From NCBI GenBank assembly GCA_037447655.1, contig JBBHKE010002613.1, positions 236,758 to 300,757 on the forward strand: a DNA stretch of 64,000 bases. The letters are read 5' to 3'. Shown here in pieces: positions 23,001-35,500 of the stretch. The notes beneath the pieces are model-generated. The model was not told the DNA's origin. It searched no databases and worked only from the letters and a program-made list of their open reading frames with translations. Each line of letters begins with the position of its first letter. The first letter of the stretch is position 1. The position numbers and the translations under genes are program-made. This DNA is from Zygnema cylindricum. Its lineage: Eukaryota; Streptophyta; Zygnematophyceae; Zygnematales; Zygnemataceae.

Positions 23001-26000
23001 TTTGCAGGCAGCATACATGCATCTTGCTCTTCAGAAGAGTAAGTCTTCTGTACCGGCCCCTCCATCGCTGAAGAAGCTGCTTTCACTATATGCCCCTGAA
23101 TACCAGAATCATGGGAAGGATCATATGAACGAGTTGATGACTAAAAACCCTACGATATGGCGTCAGAGACCTTTGACTGCGGAGATGATTTCCTATGCAG
23201 TCAAAGATGTACAGGGCTTGTTTAAAGTGCGACAAGGCATTCTCGACGACTTGGCCAAACTTTCAGCTGAAGTTTGTTTGAAAGAAGGAGAGCGTTATGC
23301 TTCGTCATATCGCACTGTGTCAAAAAGAACGGGGCTTCCTTGCTGTGGAGTGGATAGAGCAATGGCATTTAATTCTGCAAATGAGCTTGTTCCTGAGCAG
23401 GACATGCCAGAGAATGAAAGGGCGGCGATTGTAAAACAACCGTTAGTTGTAGGAGACGGTGTTCAAAGCGTGATTGAGCTTTTGCCCGATAATTTGGCGG
23501 CACATCCTGTGTTCTCCAGTTATGAGATGTCCTGTTCACTTAAGGAGATTACGCTGGACCTCGGAAGGCAACCAATAGCTCGTTTTCAATCTGGAAAACA
23601 GATGGTATTAGAGGATGGATTCAAGAAAGTAGGGCAAGAAGACATCGAAAGTTCTGTGTACAAATTAGGAACCTTTGGAAATGATAATCGAGCAGGTGTT
23701 GAGGGAACTTTGCATCGAATCAGTGCTCTCCGGAACCGTTTAGACCAAGTCATTGGTTTAACATTTCGAGTTGGACGGGCCGTACAAGGCTGTGCGGATC
23801 TTGTGCGAGACGTGGTGCGCTGTGAGGTAAGGGTTGTCAATTTATCCTCCTTTTTATAACCGGTCTCTGCTTGAATGGAAGCCCTTACAAGTAGTCTAGT
23901 TGCATGTATGTTTTGGTTTTTTTCGGGCTTCTTGATTACCTGCTTAATTTTTTGTTTATTAGATGTGCAGTTGTGCGCACGTTTTGGTTCTTTTCCTGCC
24001 TCTGAACAACCTGCTTTGTTTTTGTCAAGACACTCCAGACCGATACTGTTTCTTAGCGTGCATTTGTCGTGTTTTCCAGCTTTTGAATGTGCCTCAGAGG
24101 GAGAGAGAGACAGGGAGGGAAGGAGAGAGGGAGGGAGGGAGCAATGTTGTCAGGAGCATGCACCATTATTGTTTTGACGCATAAAGGGAAAGACAAGACT
24201 CGAAGGCTCAAAATAACTTTCTGACGCCTGAATATATCTGCTGTCCTGGAAATCGCCACTGATATGGTTTGAATTTACAGATGGAAATTTGGGCCAATTT
24301 TTATAGTTCTTTTAACCCACTGGGTACCTAAGAAGATCCATTTATGTGTCATCTTTTGCTTTTTCATTGGAATGCAATTTTTTTTTTCTAGAAATAGCAT
24401 GTAGAATTGTGCCAATGCTTTTGGCTAATATTGCGTTCTATATGTTTTGCACATTGCTTTCCTTTCTAACATGACAACTTTTCACTATAATCTGCATAAG
24501 ATTTAGGTGTGTGGATTTTTGTTGGTGTGTTGAGTTTCACATTGCTAAATAAAGGGAGCGAAAGCTTGTCTCATTATCTTATCGCATTTGTTTAGCATTT
24601 ACTAGCAATACGGTTGTACTTCTCAAAATTGCTCTGGAGAGTGAATTCAAGAATTCTAGGAGTTGATCTTCTGGGGTCCAGTGGCAAGCTGGTACTCTTT
24701 GTGCTTTTTTAATTGATTTTGACATGCTGGTCTACAAAGGGGACTTCAATGCTGTATGTTTCGGTTAAATTTTTGGTAAAGATGATGATATAGTTGTAAT
24801 TAGTATGTCTGGATAATAGTCAGAGTTGATGAAACATGTGTAGCCTGTATTGTATGATGTTTTTTGTCGCTCCTCTTATAGTATGTTGGGTTTTCCCTGC
24901 CGAAAAAACCCAAATAAATACAAAATTTCATGCATGTTGAACTGAAATCTAACACGCATGTTAAATTGAACCAGAGTGGTGGCAGTGTCCTTTTATTGGG
25001 TCCTCCTGGAACCGGGAAGACAACAATCATTCGTGACATTGCCCGTGTACTTTCAGAGGATAAAAATGTAGTTATTATCGACACGTCCAATGAGATCGGT
25101 GGGGATGGCAACATTCCTCATCCTGCGATTGGACATGCCCGCCGTATGCAGGTCTGTTATTTTTCTTTACCATTTTTCTTCACATCTCATTTCGCCTTCA
25201 AGAATCTGATACAACTTTGGACCGTCTGAAATTTTCACCTCTTTTGAAATCATATACTGAATGTTATTGGTAGACAAGGAATAGCAATATTTTGGTGACC
25301 ATTGAGTTTTTTTCGGTGGGTACGTGGATATTCATATGGCATAAAGTAACTTGTAATTAAATTTATTACTGTGAAAGGCTTAATTTGGAATACTAGGCAG
25401 GGGAGTTTTGAGGCCCCTTTTCGATTAGACTGTTCTATTGCTCCTTCTGTCAAAATCCCGGGTGGGCGTACGGAAAATGAGCGTATTAAACTATTTTTTA
25501 GCTGCTTTTTGGCAGAAGATTCGCCTGTGGAAAACAGAAAGATATCAAATTAATCTGTTTTTTTTTCCTGCTTTTTGGCAGAAGACTGAAACAGAAAACA
25601 AAAACAAATTAAACTTTTTTTTTGCTGCTTTTTGGCAGAAGGCTCGCATGTGGAAAACAGAAAGACATCAAATTAAACTGTTATTTTTTATGCCTTTTGG
25701 CAGAAAACACTCTCCCTAAAAATCTTTAACCCCTCTCCTCTGTTCGTTGCTCAAAAAAACATCTCAACTATAGCTCTTTGTTCTATTTTGTTTTAGTGTT
25801 TATGGTTCAACAAAATTTTACAGCTACGAAGGTGAAAAAATACTATACGTTGACAGAAAAATAATAGGAAACCCCAGATCCTCCATGGCCTTCTTTTGTT
25901 TTTCTGTACGATTGTCATTTGGCAGAAGCAGAGATGGAAAAGTCTAATGGGCAAGGGCACCGTTTTGCAATGTCATTTAGATTCTCTTTTGATGGTGACT

Positions 26001-28299
26001 GATAATGGCCTCTAGATTTGTTTCAGTATTTAAGTGAGTTACCAACCTGGCTAATTATGTTTTTGTCAAAGTATTTTTTTCTTCAGTTTTGTACTCTTAC
26101 ATGTCATTTCTTGGTCAGGGTTATTTAAACATTTCAGTTTTTTGACCTGAAGGAAGTTGAGTTTTGCAAGACCTCACTCTTGTATGGTACATTTCCTTTA
26201 TCAGGTGAAGAGACCGGAGGATCAAGAGGCGAGAATGATTGAATGCGTTCAAAATCACACCCCGGATGTTATTATCATCGATGAAATAGGGCGAGCGAAG
26301 GAAGCACATGCGGCACGGACAATTGTTCAGGTGGGCAGTGAATATCTTTTGTCAAATGGTGTAAATATTGTTTTCTTGCAGTGGTGTTGGTGTTGGCGCT
26401 TATCTTTCTTTTTGTTTTTTGTTTTTGTTTTTGTTTTCGTTTGGTGTCTTCAGCTCTTTTCTTGAAGTGTCTGCTGAGTCCAAATAAATATTGATTTCAC
26501 AGTCTCAGTTTAAATTATCTAGGCATGAAACTTTCCGTGTCAAGGAAGTTGAAGCTGTTGGAATTATCGTGCATCAACTACCTGTGTGTCCAGACATTGA
26601 ATTTTGGTTGGTCTGAGTTTTGAAATTCCATTCTTTTCAACTACTAATTTTGGCCTTTTTCAACTGTTAGGAGTCTTTTTGGGCCCATAGAATAATCACC
26701 CTATTTCTTTTTTGGAGGGGGGGGAAGGGAGGGGCATGTGCTACATCTGAACATAATGTTGAATATAGAAAACGAAGTTTAGTCTGGAGGACAATAATAG
26801 AGTGAAATGCCATGCATTCCTTTGAATATGATTTAAATAATGAGAAAGAGTCGAATGGAGCTACATGATAGTCCCCCGGTTAAGCAGATTTGACATACAG
26901 GACTGATTATGACTGAGGTAAGATTAACGGTTCCGATATTGGCTTGAGAAGTCATAAACTTAGATTGTTCGAACTGTGTTTATGACCGAGACCAATTTTT
27001 GATAGAACAGATTAGAGTGCACTGTGAATTGCTATTTAATTATTTTAGATAATTAGTATGAGGACTGTTGTATTGTTAGTAATTCTGTTTCCAGTCCAAA
27101 TGACGTGGACGATTGTGAATCGCAAAAATAACAAGTGTTTAGAAAAGAAACAAGAAACAATTTAGTTTCAACACCGCTATTTTGTGGTCGGAGGGCAAAA
27201 AAAACTCTTACGCTAATAGGATTCAGTCTCACTGCATTGGTGAAGCTTGCCATTGAACAGTTCACCAGATATAGATGGACAGTGGTGGTTTTGGCGGCTT
27301 TAAATCATTTTGGTTACGCTTTATAAGAAGCAGTTGTGGGTTCGGGGGCTGTAGCATTTAAGTTATATTGTGCATGTAATAACATCAAAATCAAGATGTA
27401 TGTAACATCTAATGTTTTTGTAGGTGTAGTGACATCAAAATCAAAACGTAATTCATGTTGTGTCATTTTTTTTTTTGCATGTTACATTGCATCATCTGGT
27501 CTCATGTTAATGAGTATCGACAGCATGGTCTTACTACTGCTATTTATGACTGAGGAGAGTGAGAATCTGACTAAAAAAAAGCAGTTTATTGACTGCCGAG
27601 TAGAAACTGTTCCTTGGGATGCCAGAATGAGGTGCTGGAATGTGCCTTTCAAAACAGTTTATTATTATGATCCCAGAATCTGACTGAAGCAGTCTGTTAC
27701 AATGCCAGAATCTGACTGGAAAGCAATTTAATGGAACACGAAAATTTTACTAAAAAGCAGTCAATTTGTGAGCCAGAAGCCTGACTAAAAACAGTATTTT
27801 TGAATGTCACAATCTGACTAGAAGGCAATTTGTCGGGATGCCAGAATATGACTGGACAGCTTTTTCCTTTCTGTTTGTTTCTGTTTTTGTTTTTGTTTTC
27901 GTTTTTTTGTTTGTTTTTAATGTTGTTTTGTCTTTTTGTCGGTTTTTTTTGCAGCGAGGCGTCCGACTAGTGGCCAGCGCCCATGGAAGTCTCGCAGAGC
28001 TCGTCCAAAATCCGGTACTCTCAGAACTCCTCGGTGGGGTGGAAATTGTGACTGTTGGGGATACTTTTGCGATGCGATATTCTGGTAACAAAAACGTCCA
28101 GCAAAGAAAACGAAGTTCGGTCTTTCAGACGGTAATAGAGTTGAATAAAAACGAAATGCATTCTTGGAACATTTTTAGAGATATCGAGGCGGCTGTAGAT
28201 AATGTTCTCCAGGGTCAGCCTAACATAGTGGAAGTCCGGTCCATTGACCCTAACACGGGACAAATTTACTCTCGGGAAGAAGTGAGACAAACTTTTTGA
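20003..28299 (+). CDS. Winged-helix x2 / DEDDy exonuclease / Ycf45-type ATPase fusion, gene 1
   Basis: Six exons, all introns phase 0: 20003-20986, 21511-21708, 23008-23826, 24975-25151, 26205-26330, 27955-28299; 882 aa, stop TGA. An in-frame TAA lies just upstream of the start ATG. Residues 21-79 and 133-191 are two related about 59-aa repeats (FLQPYPSGL / LLQPYPTGL ... FLSRYPQTF / YLSTFPGIF), probably LOTUS-like winged helices. Between them are Pro-rich FNPPPA repeats; 18-aa Ser-rich repeats follow. Residues about 300-480 form a 3'-5' exonuclease of RNase D/Egalitarian type with all four acidic residues and the Tyr: D312 and E314 in MDCEGV, D375 in HDCRQD, Y457 and D461 in YAVKD. Residues about 560-850 form a Ycf45/SpoIIIAA-like ATPase: [17 protein letters not shown], Walker [10 protein letters not shown] (K682), [21 protein letters not shown], Walker [10 protein letters not shown] (D752, E753), ASAHG. 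RNA or DNA processing is inferred; no transit peptide is obvious. Confidence 0.92.
21380..21440 (+). repeat. Short interstitial telomere-like TTTAGGG words
   Basis: Intron 1 of fusion gene 1 contains about six degenerate GGGTTTTAGGGTTTT-like words resembling plant/algal telomere repeats. The tract is short and imperfect, so it may be chance or an old interstitial insertion. Confidence 0.45.
25492..25715 (+). repeat. ~57-66-bp tandem repeat with acceptor-like motifs, in intron 4
   Basis: Four units, each with a T-run followed by GCTTTTTGGCAG (AG ending at 25515, 25581, 25638, 25703) and then a GGAAAACAGAAAGA-like stretch. A fifth isolated TTTGGCAGAAG lies near 25920. Each unit resembles a complete 3' splice site. 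The repeat lies between fusion-gene exons 4 and 5. Confidence 0.85.
27560..27860 (+). repeat. ~37-bp degenerate tandem repeat in intron 5 of fusion gene 1
   Basis: About seven diverged copies of a unit built from GCCAGAATCTGACT and AAAGCAGTTT words sit upstream of the last exon. No coding sense. Confidence 0.75.
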
Positions 28300-29804
28300 C
28301 TTTTTGACTTTGTGTGTTCTCCATCTCAAGAGTCTTAGGTTTTTCTCACGAGTTTCATGATAATCCGGATCTCACAACCAGTCCGAGGGAATTCCTGAGG
28401 AATAAAATTACTCTTACAAACTTGTCCGATTTGAATTACGGATTTGCATTCAGTTTTGTGTCCATTGTTAGACTCTGACAAAAACCACCGACTGGCAATT
28501 TTTTTTGTCAACTTTTTGAAGTTCTTAATCTCAGTTAATCCTCATCTTACTTTTTTCAATGAAGACCTTAGTGAAGACCTCTCTCAGTGAAGACCTCTCT
28601 CAGTGGAGACCTCTCTCAGTGGAGACCTCTCTTAGTGAAGACCTCTCTCTGGAAAACAACCAAGACGAGGGGTTCTCTGGGAAAGTCGTATTCAACTTTT
28701 TTGCATGTATTTTTGCTCTTAACCAACGGTTTTTAGATTTTTAGTTTAGGATTTTAGTGCCAATGTCACAAGCTTCCTCAAGTAGTCCAGCTCATCCTCA
28801 TTAGTCAAAGCCTTGTCAACCCGCCCCTGTTTGTACTTGTGAGAATTGACCTAAAAATAACCTTGCTCTCCTTTTGACCCAAATATCCCATGTTTTTTCC
28901 ACTATCTTTCGTTTGGTGGTTGCGGATATTATGTCCCTAGCGCCTGTGCCATCATGTTTTATTATATTGTCTTTTTTTTTTGCACTGGAGTTTGTCACAT
29001 TGTGCTCATACTCATTTAATAAACATAAGTGTATTAGTTTTTGTGAAGAAAGCGTGACGGTAAACCATTTGAGTACATGGGAACCTAAAAAGTGGATGGC
29101 AAGGTATGTTTCTGTGGTTGGTCCATGGATTATTTCCTTTTGGGTTTTGGAGGATGACGTGGGTTATTTACACGATTTTTTTCAAGTTATTGTCCGGATG
29201 GTTACCCGTAAAACTGTACGATCTATCCTAAATGTGCTGATAAATATCTCTCGTGTATTTACACACTTGAGTGAGGAAATTCTCATCAGGTTAGTCATGT
29301 TTTTTGTGATGAACTCCACTGCCAATTGCTAAAAGACGTTAATCATTCTAGTTCAAGTGCAATTTTTTCAACACAAAATCATTAGTAATAAAAATATTAA
29401 GTGGCCGATAGTGAGTCCTCTTGCAAAATATAATTTACTGTAGTTAAATATAATAATTGTTCATGCTATTAACTCACCAGCTCTAATAGCGATGATTGGT
29501 GCATTGTCAGAGCTTCACTATTCCTCTCCACATGTCCAGGAAAAATGTTGTATGAATTTATTAAGAAAGAACAGTGGCAAATTATCTGAGTACACTGAAA
29601 CAAATGACGAATTGCAAAAATGAACTGAAAAAGGGAATATGTTGCGAAAGTGACTAACAACAAAAGGAACCGAAAGGTACAAGCAGTGCAAAAACAACAA
29701 CAAACTGGTGTGCAATAATACAAAAACTACCTATCCAAGCCTCGACATTATCAAGAATTAAAAACAACCCATCAAATCCTCTAGGCTTGCCAGGGAACAC
29801 TATG
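28300..29804. other. Intergenic, no supported gene
   Basis: Sequence downstream of fusion gene 1. A 152-codon plus frame (28874-29332) has no recognised domain, no neighbouring exon structure, and a Phe/Ile/Val-rich AT-driven composition; I regard it as probably non-coding. Nothing else is recognised apart from the 16-bp array listed separately. Confidence 0.4.
28570..28652 (+). repeat. Five 16-bp tandem repeats
   Basis: Five copies of AGTGAAGACCTCTCTC with single-base variants (GTGGAG, CTCTT), shortly downstream of the fusion-gene stop codon. Confidence 0.9.
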
Positions 29805-31120
29805 GGATTTCAGTTGAAGTTGATGATCCATAACAACAATAGCAGATCAACGGCGGATAGAAGCTTACACTCACTGTAAAGCCACAGATGATTGTTGACG
29901 AGAAAAAGAGATAAGGAAAAAAGTCCCTCCTCTTGAAACAACTCTGACACAAGTATGGAAGAACTCAACCAAGGAATGAAATCATCTATAACACCGAGGT
30001 GTGCAACGCTTGTCCTTCCTAGTAGCATCACGCACGGCCACTCCTACACGTTGAGGCAACGATCAACAACTATAATCAAGGTAGGGTTCGCCAAAATAAT
30101 GTCACCAAAAATATGACATGTACCATTGACCGAAACAACCCAAATCCCGCTATGAATTGAATACCCTCCCTTGGGATGTAAATGTCGCAATGGCCTCGCG
30201 ATCAATGTCTTGTGCTTGACTCAACTCTCCCTTATTGGAGCAATGAAGAGGATGGGCCCCACTGGGTGGAAAAATACGGTCACGTGAGCAAACAAGGGAG
30301 TCAAGTAGAGGAGGATGTGGGAGGAGTGTTCAATTGAGCAATCACAAAACATACAGTGGAAAGTCTAGTTGTAGGAAGAAGCCAAGCTCCAAAACCAAGA
30401 CTGGAAACAAGGGCCCCTACAGGAAAGAAAAAGAAAATAGGAACGTGAAGAATCAGAGGGAAGAGCCTTGAGAAGCTCAAGTTGAATGGTGCGACAACCT
30501 TACTTACTTAGAATTTGACATTATCAACACTTACTGTTTGGTCTTACTATTTTCTCCGTGACATACGGCACAAGTATTCATGGACACCCGTAATTGGCTT
30601 CATGATAAGGGTGGAAAACCCAACATATCGACTTAAGTAAGGAGGAATAAAATTGGCCGCCTCCAAAAATAAACTATTGGAAGGAAAAGACGTCGTCCTA
30701 AACACGAAGATACTAGCAAGAACAAGCGTATCCCTTACTAAAAAGCGAGAGACAAGTGGGGACAATAAGGCACTAACTTCCAAGGTAGGTAGCAAGAGTC
30801 ACTCACGCCCTACATAACCCCAATTTCCAACAGAGACGAGAGGGGATGCCTAAATGCGGATTGTAGGCCCAAACCTGTGATCAAAAGCGCAACGGCGCAA
30901 TAAAGTATGGAGGTTGTCCATGAGGTGATCATCAAAAGGTGGATGGAGACAAGACAAAAATAAGTACAAGGGGATGTGTGAGTGAGGTAGGAGGAGTAAC
31001 GAGTGATTCTCCTCGTCGAAGAATAAAAAAAGATAAACAAAAAGACACACTCAATTGACTCTAACAATGGTGGGCAACATATCACATAGTCTTTCCACTC
31101 TATGTTGTCAACACGCATGA
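29805..31120 (-). pseudogene. Heavily decayed LINE relic (middle and C-terminal region)
   Basis: Minus-strand fragments align in order with the LINE at 59.6-63 kb. The segment 31050-30850 has FDDHLMDNLHTLLRRCAFD (compare FDDCLMDVLHSLLGRGAFD), 30795-30547 has LVSRFLVRDTLVLA (compare LVSRFLAGDTPVLA) and FSTLIMK (compare FSTLVTK), and 30031-29810 has LWLYSEC (compare LWLYNEC). Frames shift repeatedly and no long frame survives. The reverse transcriptase core is absent. A roughly 60-bp direct repeat at 30519-30580 and 31140-31200 sits within or at the edge of it. Confidence 0.75.
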
Positions 31121-31286
31121 GCCTTTGTTCGTAGACTTTTACATTATCAACACTTACTATTTGGTCTTACTATTTACTCAGTGACATATGGCAAAAACTA
31201 CCCTAAACACCTAATTTTAAAATACACTTATCAATTATAGATCAAAAGTGTGGAAACTTGTGTGACAACGTGACCATTATATCCGG

Positions 31287-31507
31287 TACACCGTGTAAAG
31301 CTATGGGTTTTACAAGTTTTTTCGCTACTTAAAACATCTTTTTACCGTACACACTTGTCGGATTATGGATTTGACGGTTGCGATTGAAAGCCGAGATTCC
31401 CACCTTGCCATTAGCGGTCTCCATGTGAAAAACGAACAGGTGTGTACGGAGAAAATATGTTTTATGTGGCGAAAAAATAATTAACACTAATAGCGAAACA
31501 CGGTGTA
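31287..31507. mobile_element. ~220-bp palindromic TIR element (MITE)
   Basis: It starts TACACCGTGTAAAGCTATG and ends AACACTAATAGCGAAACACGG followed by TGTA, so the ends are inverted and TA-flanked. The inversion extends inwards: TTTTTTCGCTACTTAAAACA at the left matches the complement of TGTTTTATGTGGCGAAAAAA at the right. The element is close to one long imperfect hairpin with no coding content. Confidence 0.82.
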
Positions 31508-31518
31508 GTCCCGTGCTT

Positions 31519-32543
31519 ATTATTCGTTTTTCCGGGTATAATAAGGCTATAATACGGGCTACCAGGTATAGCGTTTGCACGCGTTTTAGCACTTTTGATC
31601 TATGTTGATAAGGACGTGAACGGCCGCCGTACGGTATTACATTGTTTTGTCGATTAGGCGTACTGGCGTAAGCTTTCGATCACCGTCAAATCCAGGCCGC
31701 CGTCAAATCCAGGCCGTTATCATCCTAGTCGACGTTCCGCTGGGATTTTGCATGAAAAGTGCATACGTGTCCCCCGACAGCTACAAAGCTTATCGTTTTT
31801 AGAGTGGATAACACTAATTCGGTCGGGACTTTTTCTTGCCTAAAATCATAAAATAGTGTTGACAATAATATTTAAGGGAGTGGATAATAATCTGCCACGT
31901 GTATCTGCACTGAACTAGTATTGCATATTCTAATTTTGCATCAACACTAGTAAGTTTCAAACGGTAATAACGATGGACGGTGTATAAAATCACCGGAGAA
32001 AGTGTGAATAGATGCTCGGATGGCACCTTACTTTTCAATTTCCAAACGTGCAATCTTAGCCGTTAAAACGTTGCCGATGTTGACTTTGCAGGTTGCTATC
32101 AGCGACGATCGCTCTCAGTCATAAGTTTTCTAAACCCTGGGCCTACGTAGTGTGCACGGAAAAAGCGCTTCATTATATTGTCGTTATGGTGTTCACACTG
32201 GAAATGTTGGAGTTTTCGCTCTGTTTTTGAATACTTTTGGCGCAACATATAAATTTAGATTGAAAGTAATATTCGACAGTACTCCCTTTCTGCTGCTTAG
32301 GCGGCAATACATTTTGCTTCTTACTACCGTACACCAGTTTTTTTCCAGGTATGTGCTTTAATAAAGCTAACGAATTGCTTATTTTTTTGCTTAAAAACTG
32401 TCAACTTTATGTTTTTCTCGTATCTGCATATTCACCACCTTAAAATGTTCTCGGAGATAAATCGTACTAATCAAAATTCTTAGCCCTTGGGAATTTGCAG
32501 AAATTTTAAAGTACCTTCATTGAATTCTGTTCAAGAATCCATA
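31519..32543. other. Upstream region of the ABCG gene
   Basis: About 1 kb with no recognised coding segment. It contains TIR-like words at about 31945-31985 (CAACACTAGTAAG, GGTAATAACGATGGACGGTG). A plausible acceptor (TTTGCAG) near 32500 suggests that the first coding exon of the transporter is preceded by a 5' UTR intron. Confidence 0.4.
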
Positions 32544-35500
32544 ATGGCATTTGAAGATAATAACTTTGAGAATAATGACATAGAACAGGGAAGTTCTACA
32601 GTTTCTGTTCAGCAAAAACTTGGAAAATCTTTGGAAGTTGTCGTAACTGTAAGAATCAACTCAATCAACTCAAATAATAAATGATTCTATTAGTTTTGTT
32701 TTATATCCTGAATGACTTAAAAACCATTCTATGTTTCGTTTCAAGCAAATTTTCTAGAAATATTTTGTTTAACGATAGCTCTGCTTATGAAACCATCACA
32801 TATATTTATGTATGAAACCAAAAACAACATCATATATACGACAACATGTAAAACCAAATAACTTCTTTGCTGATTTGATTTTTTGTGGTTTTATTTCGCT
32901 GCAGTTTAAAAAAATTTGCTACGTGGTTCCGTTACCAACTGGAAAAGAAAAAAAGATTTTGGATGACGTTTCTGGTGCAGTACATCCAGGGGAAATGCTT
33001 GCCCTAATGGGACCAAGGTTTGTCAAAAACATTATTCTAAAATGCCTAATCCTTTTAAAATACTTAATTGTAATTTAAAATACCTTTCGTATATTGGAAA
33101 CTTGCACCAATGTTGTGTGGTCCACATTCAACCGGCCGAGATTAACGCAATCGTACCAATATGGGTTTTTGAAGTAGTGTAGAAAAAAGTCTCTCAAAAG
33201 TCTCTCAGTTTCTTAGAAGTCTTTTTCTCCAAACATGTAGCAGTGTGATACATTTTTGGAAGTTCAAAACTGCTTGAGAATTGAAAAATAACACTGGTGA
33301 GTCTGTCAGTTTTAGACCAAATGATATTTTGAGGTTATTAAAAAGACTTAGTTCTCTTTAAATTTTCAAATGATACTATTTGTAAATATCTGCTACATAA
33401 AAAGAACCCGATGATTTTTTTTTTCATGATTGTGATAATGGATCCTGAAGGTTAACTAAAACTGTGTGTTTCTATAAGCTTTTGGGAGTACTTGAAGAAG
33501 GTAAACAGGAAAGTACAGAAATTCTGATGTTTCTATTTAAAAAAATTATAAACATTTCTTATGTTAAACTGGGAGAGAGTGTAAAGAGCTTCAGATCGAA
33601 CAAGTCTAATAAACACATTCCCTGCTTTTTTGTCTAATTGGGAAGGTATTATTAATCATTTAAGAGTTCCTTAAATTCACGCAAAACATTAGAGTACATT
33701 ATAAAGATTTTCCTCATAAATAATTACTTTGCTTCCCTCCCAAGTCACAGGAAAAGATCGAAATGCTAGAAGTGAAACAAGAAACGAATTAATTAGTCAA
33801 ATGGGATATCTGGAAAATTGAATTTTATAGAAGAAACAAAAGAAAAAACAAAAAGAATCTAACGGCTGGAAATTGACCTTTTATTAATGAAACAAATCGA
33901 ATTGTATGGAAGAAACAAACGAATTAGTCAATTGTAACAACTAAGAATTTGGAATATTACGAAAAGAGTAAAACAAATTAGTGAAGGTTATAGATAGGAT
34001 TGTATTTTGTACGAAAAAAAAAAGTCAAATGGATGCAATAGCTAGAAATCAGATTACTGTGAAAGAAACAAGTTAGCGAATGTATTAGCTGGGATTTAAA
34101 TCAAATACGAAATTCAATAATGAAAGAAACAAAAAAAAATTTCAATGTAAATTCTAAGACTCCAATGTCTTTGATTGGTGTATGAAATGCAGTGGGAGTG
34201 GAAAGACAACACTCCTTAACTTTCTGGGTGGTCGTATGAGATCCGGAGTAACCGGTCGAATCGCATATAATGGAGCGACATTTACGAAGCCTATGAAAAG
34301 AAAGATTGGTTTTGTCTCACAAGATGATATTGTTCTTCAGAACTTGACTGTCCATGAAACTCTTGTTTGTACGGCCCTCCTTCGCCTACCCAATACTCTT
34401 TCAAGGAATGAAAAAATCCAGAGAGCCAATGAGGTTATTCTTGAACTGGGACTGGAAAGATGTAAAGATACCCTATTGGGTGGCACATTTAGGAGAGGAG
34501 TATCTGGAGGAGAAAGAAAACGAGTTTGTATTGGACAAGAAATGCTCATTAATCCTTCTATTCTCCTCCTTGATGAGCCCACTTCCGGATTAGATTCTAC
34601 TACGGCTCTCCGAATTGTTGCTTTACTTCGGACCTTAGCAAAAAGTGGAAAGTGTATTATAAGTACTATTCATCAGCCCTCTTCTCCAGCTTTTGCCACA
34701 TTCGATAAGCTGTTGTTGTTATGTGAAGGGTCTCCAATATATTTCGGAAGAGCGAATGGAGCCATGGATTACTTCGGAGGCCTCGGTTTCCATCCGAAAT
34801 TTGCAACTAATCCCGCCGATTATCTTCTTGATCTTGCAACAGGTATGGAAAAGAACACAGAATCTTGACAATCCAATTATTAGTCAATGAGTTTTGACAG
34901 TGCGTTAGTCAATGGAAATTGTACTACCTAGTTTTATCTGTTGATATTTGAATTCAATTTAGTACAATATTCTTTATCTTAATATGGACCACAAACATTC
35001 AACATAACCACAATTTTCTTAACATCATCTGTCCTTATTGGCAATGTAAGAATGATTCACTTAAAATGACGATGGGAACGAAGAGTGTTCGATGATTTTC
35101 CGAAACAAATATATTTAACAGTAAACCATGACATATTTAAAGGTATGGATGTTTGTGTAACTTAGGATCTGTAAATTTTGACTAAAAGACAAATTGAATG
35201 GGCAGGTGTGACACATGAGACCCTTCCTGGAGTGGGTTTTACTGAAGAAGGAAAGGTAGTGGGAAATACTCCCGTTGATGGGACAGTGGTAAGGGAAACT
35301 TATCTGAAAGAAAGTGAGAAGCAGCAAGAGATCAAGGATACTCTTAAAGTGGCTTATAGGGAACATTGGGCCACTTCCGATAATGGGTTAATGTCGAATA
35401 ATGAAACCGAAGATGAAGCCAAAGGTATGTGTTAGCACCATTTTTCCAACATTCCACAACTTCTCTATGTTTCCTTTGTTTAATGTAATAAAACTTGATA

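Noticed and set aside
28874-29332. 152-codon plus frame
   Set aside because: No domain, AT-driven composition, no exon partners; insufficient to call a gene.
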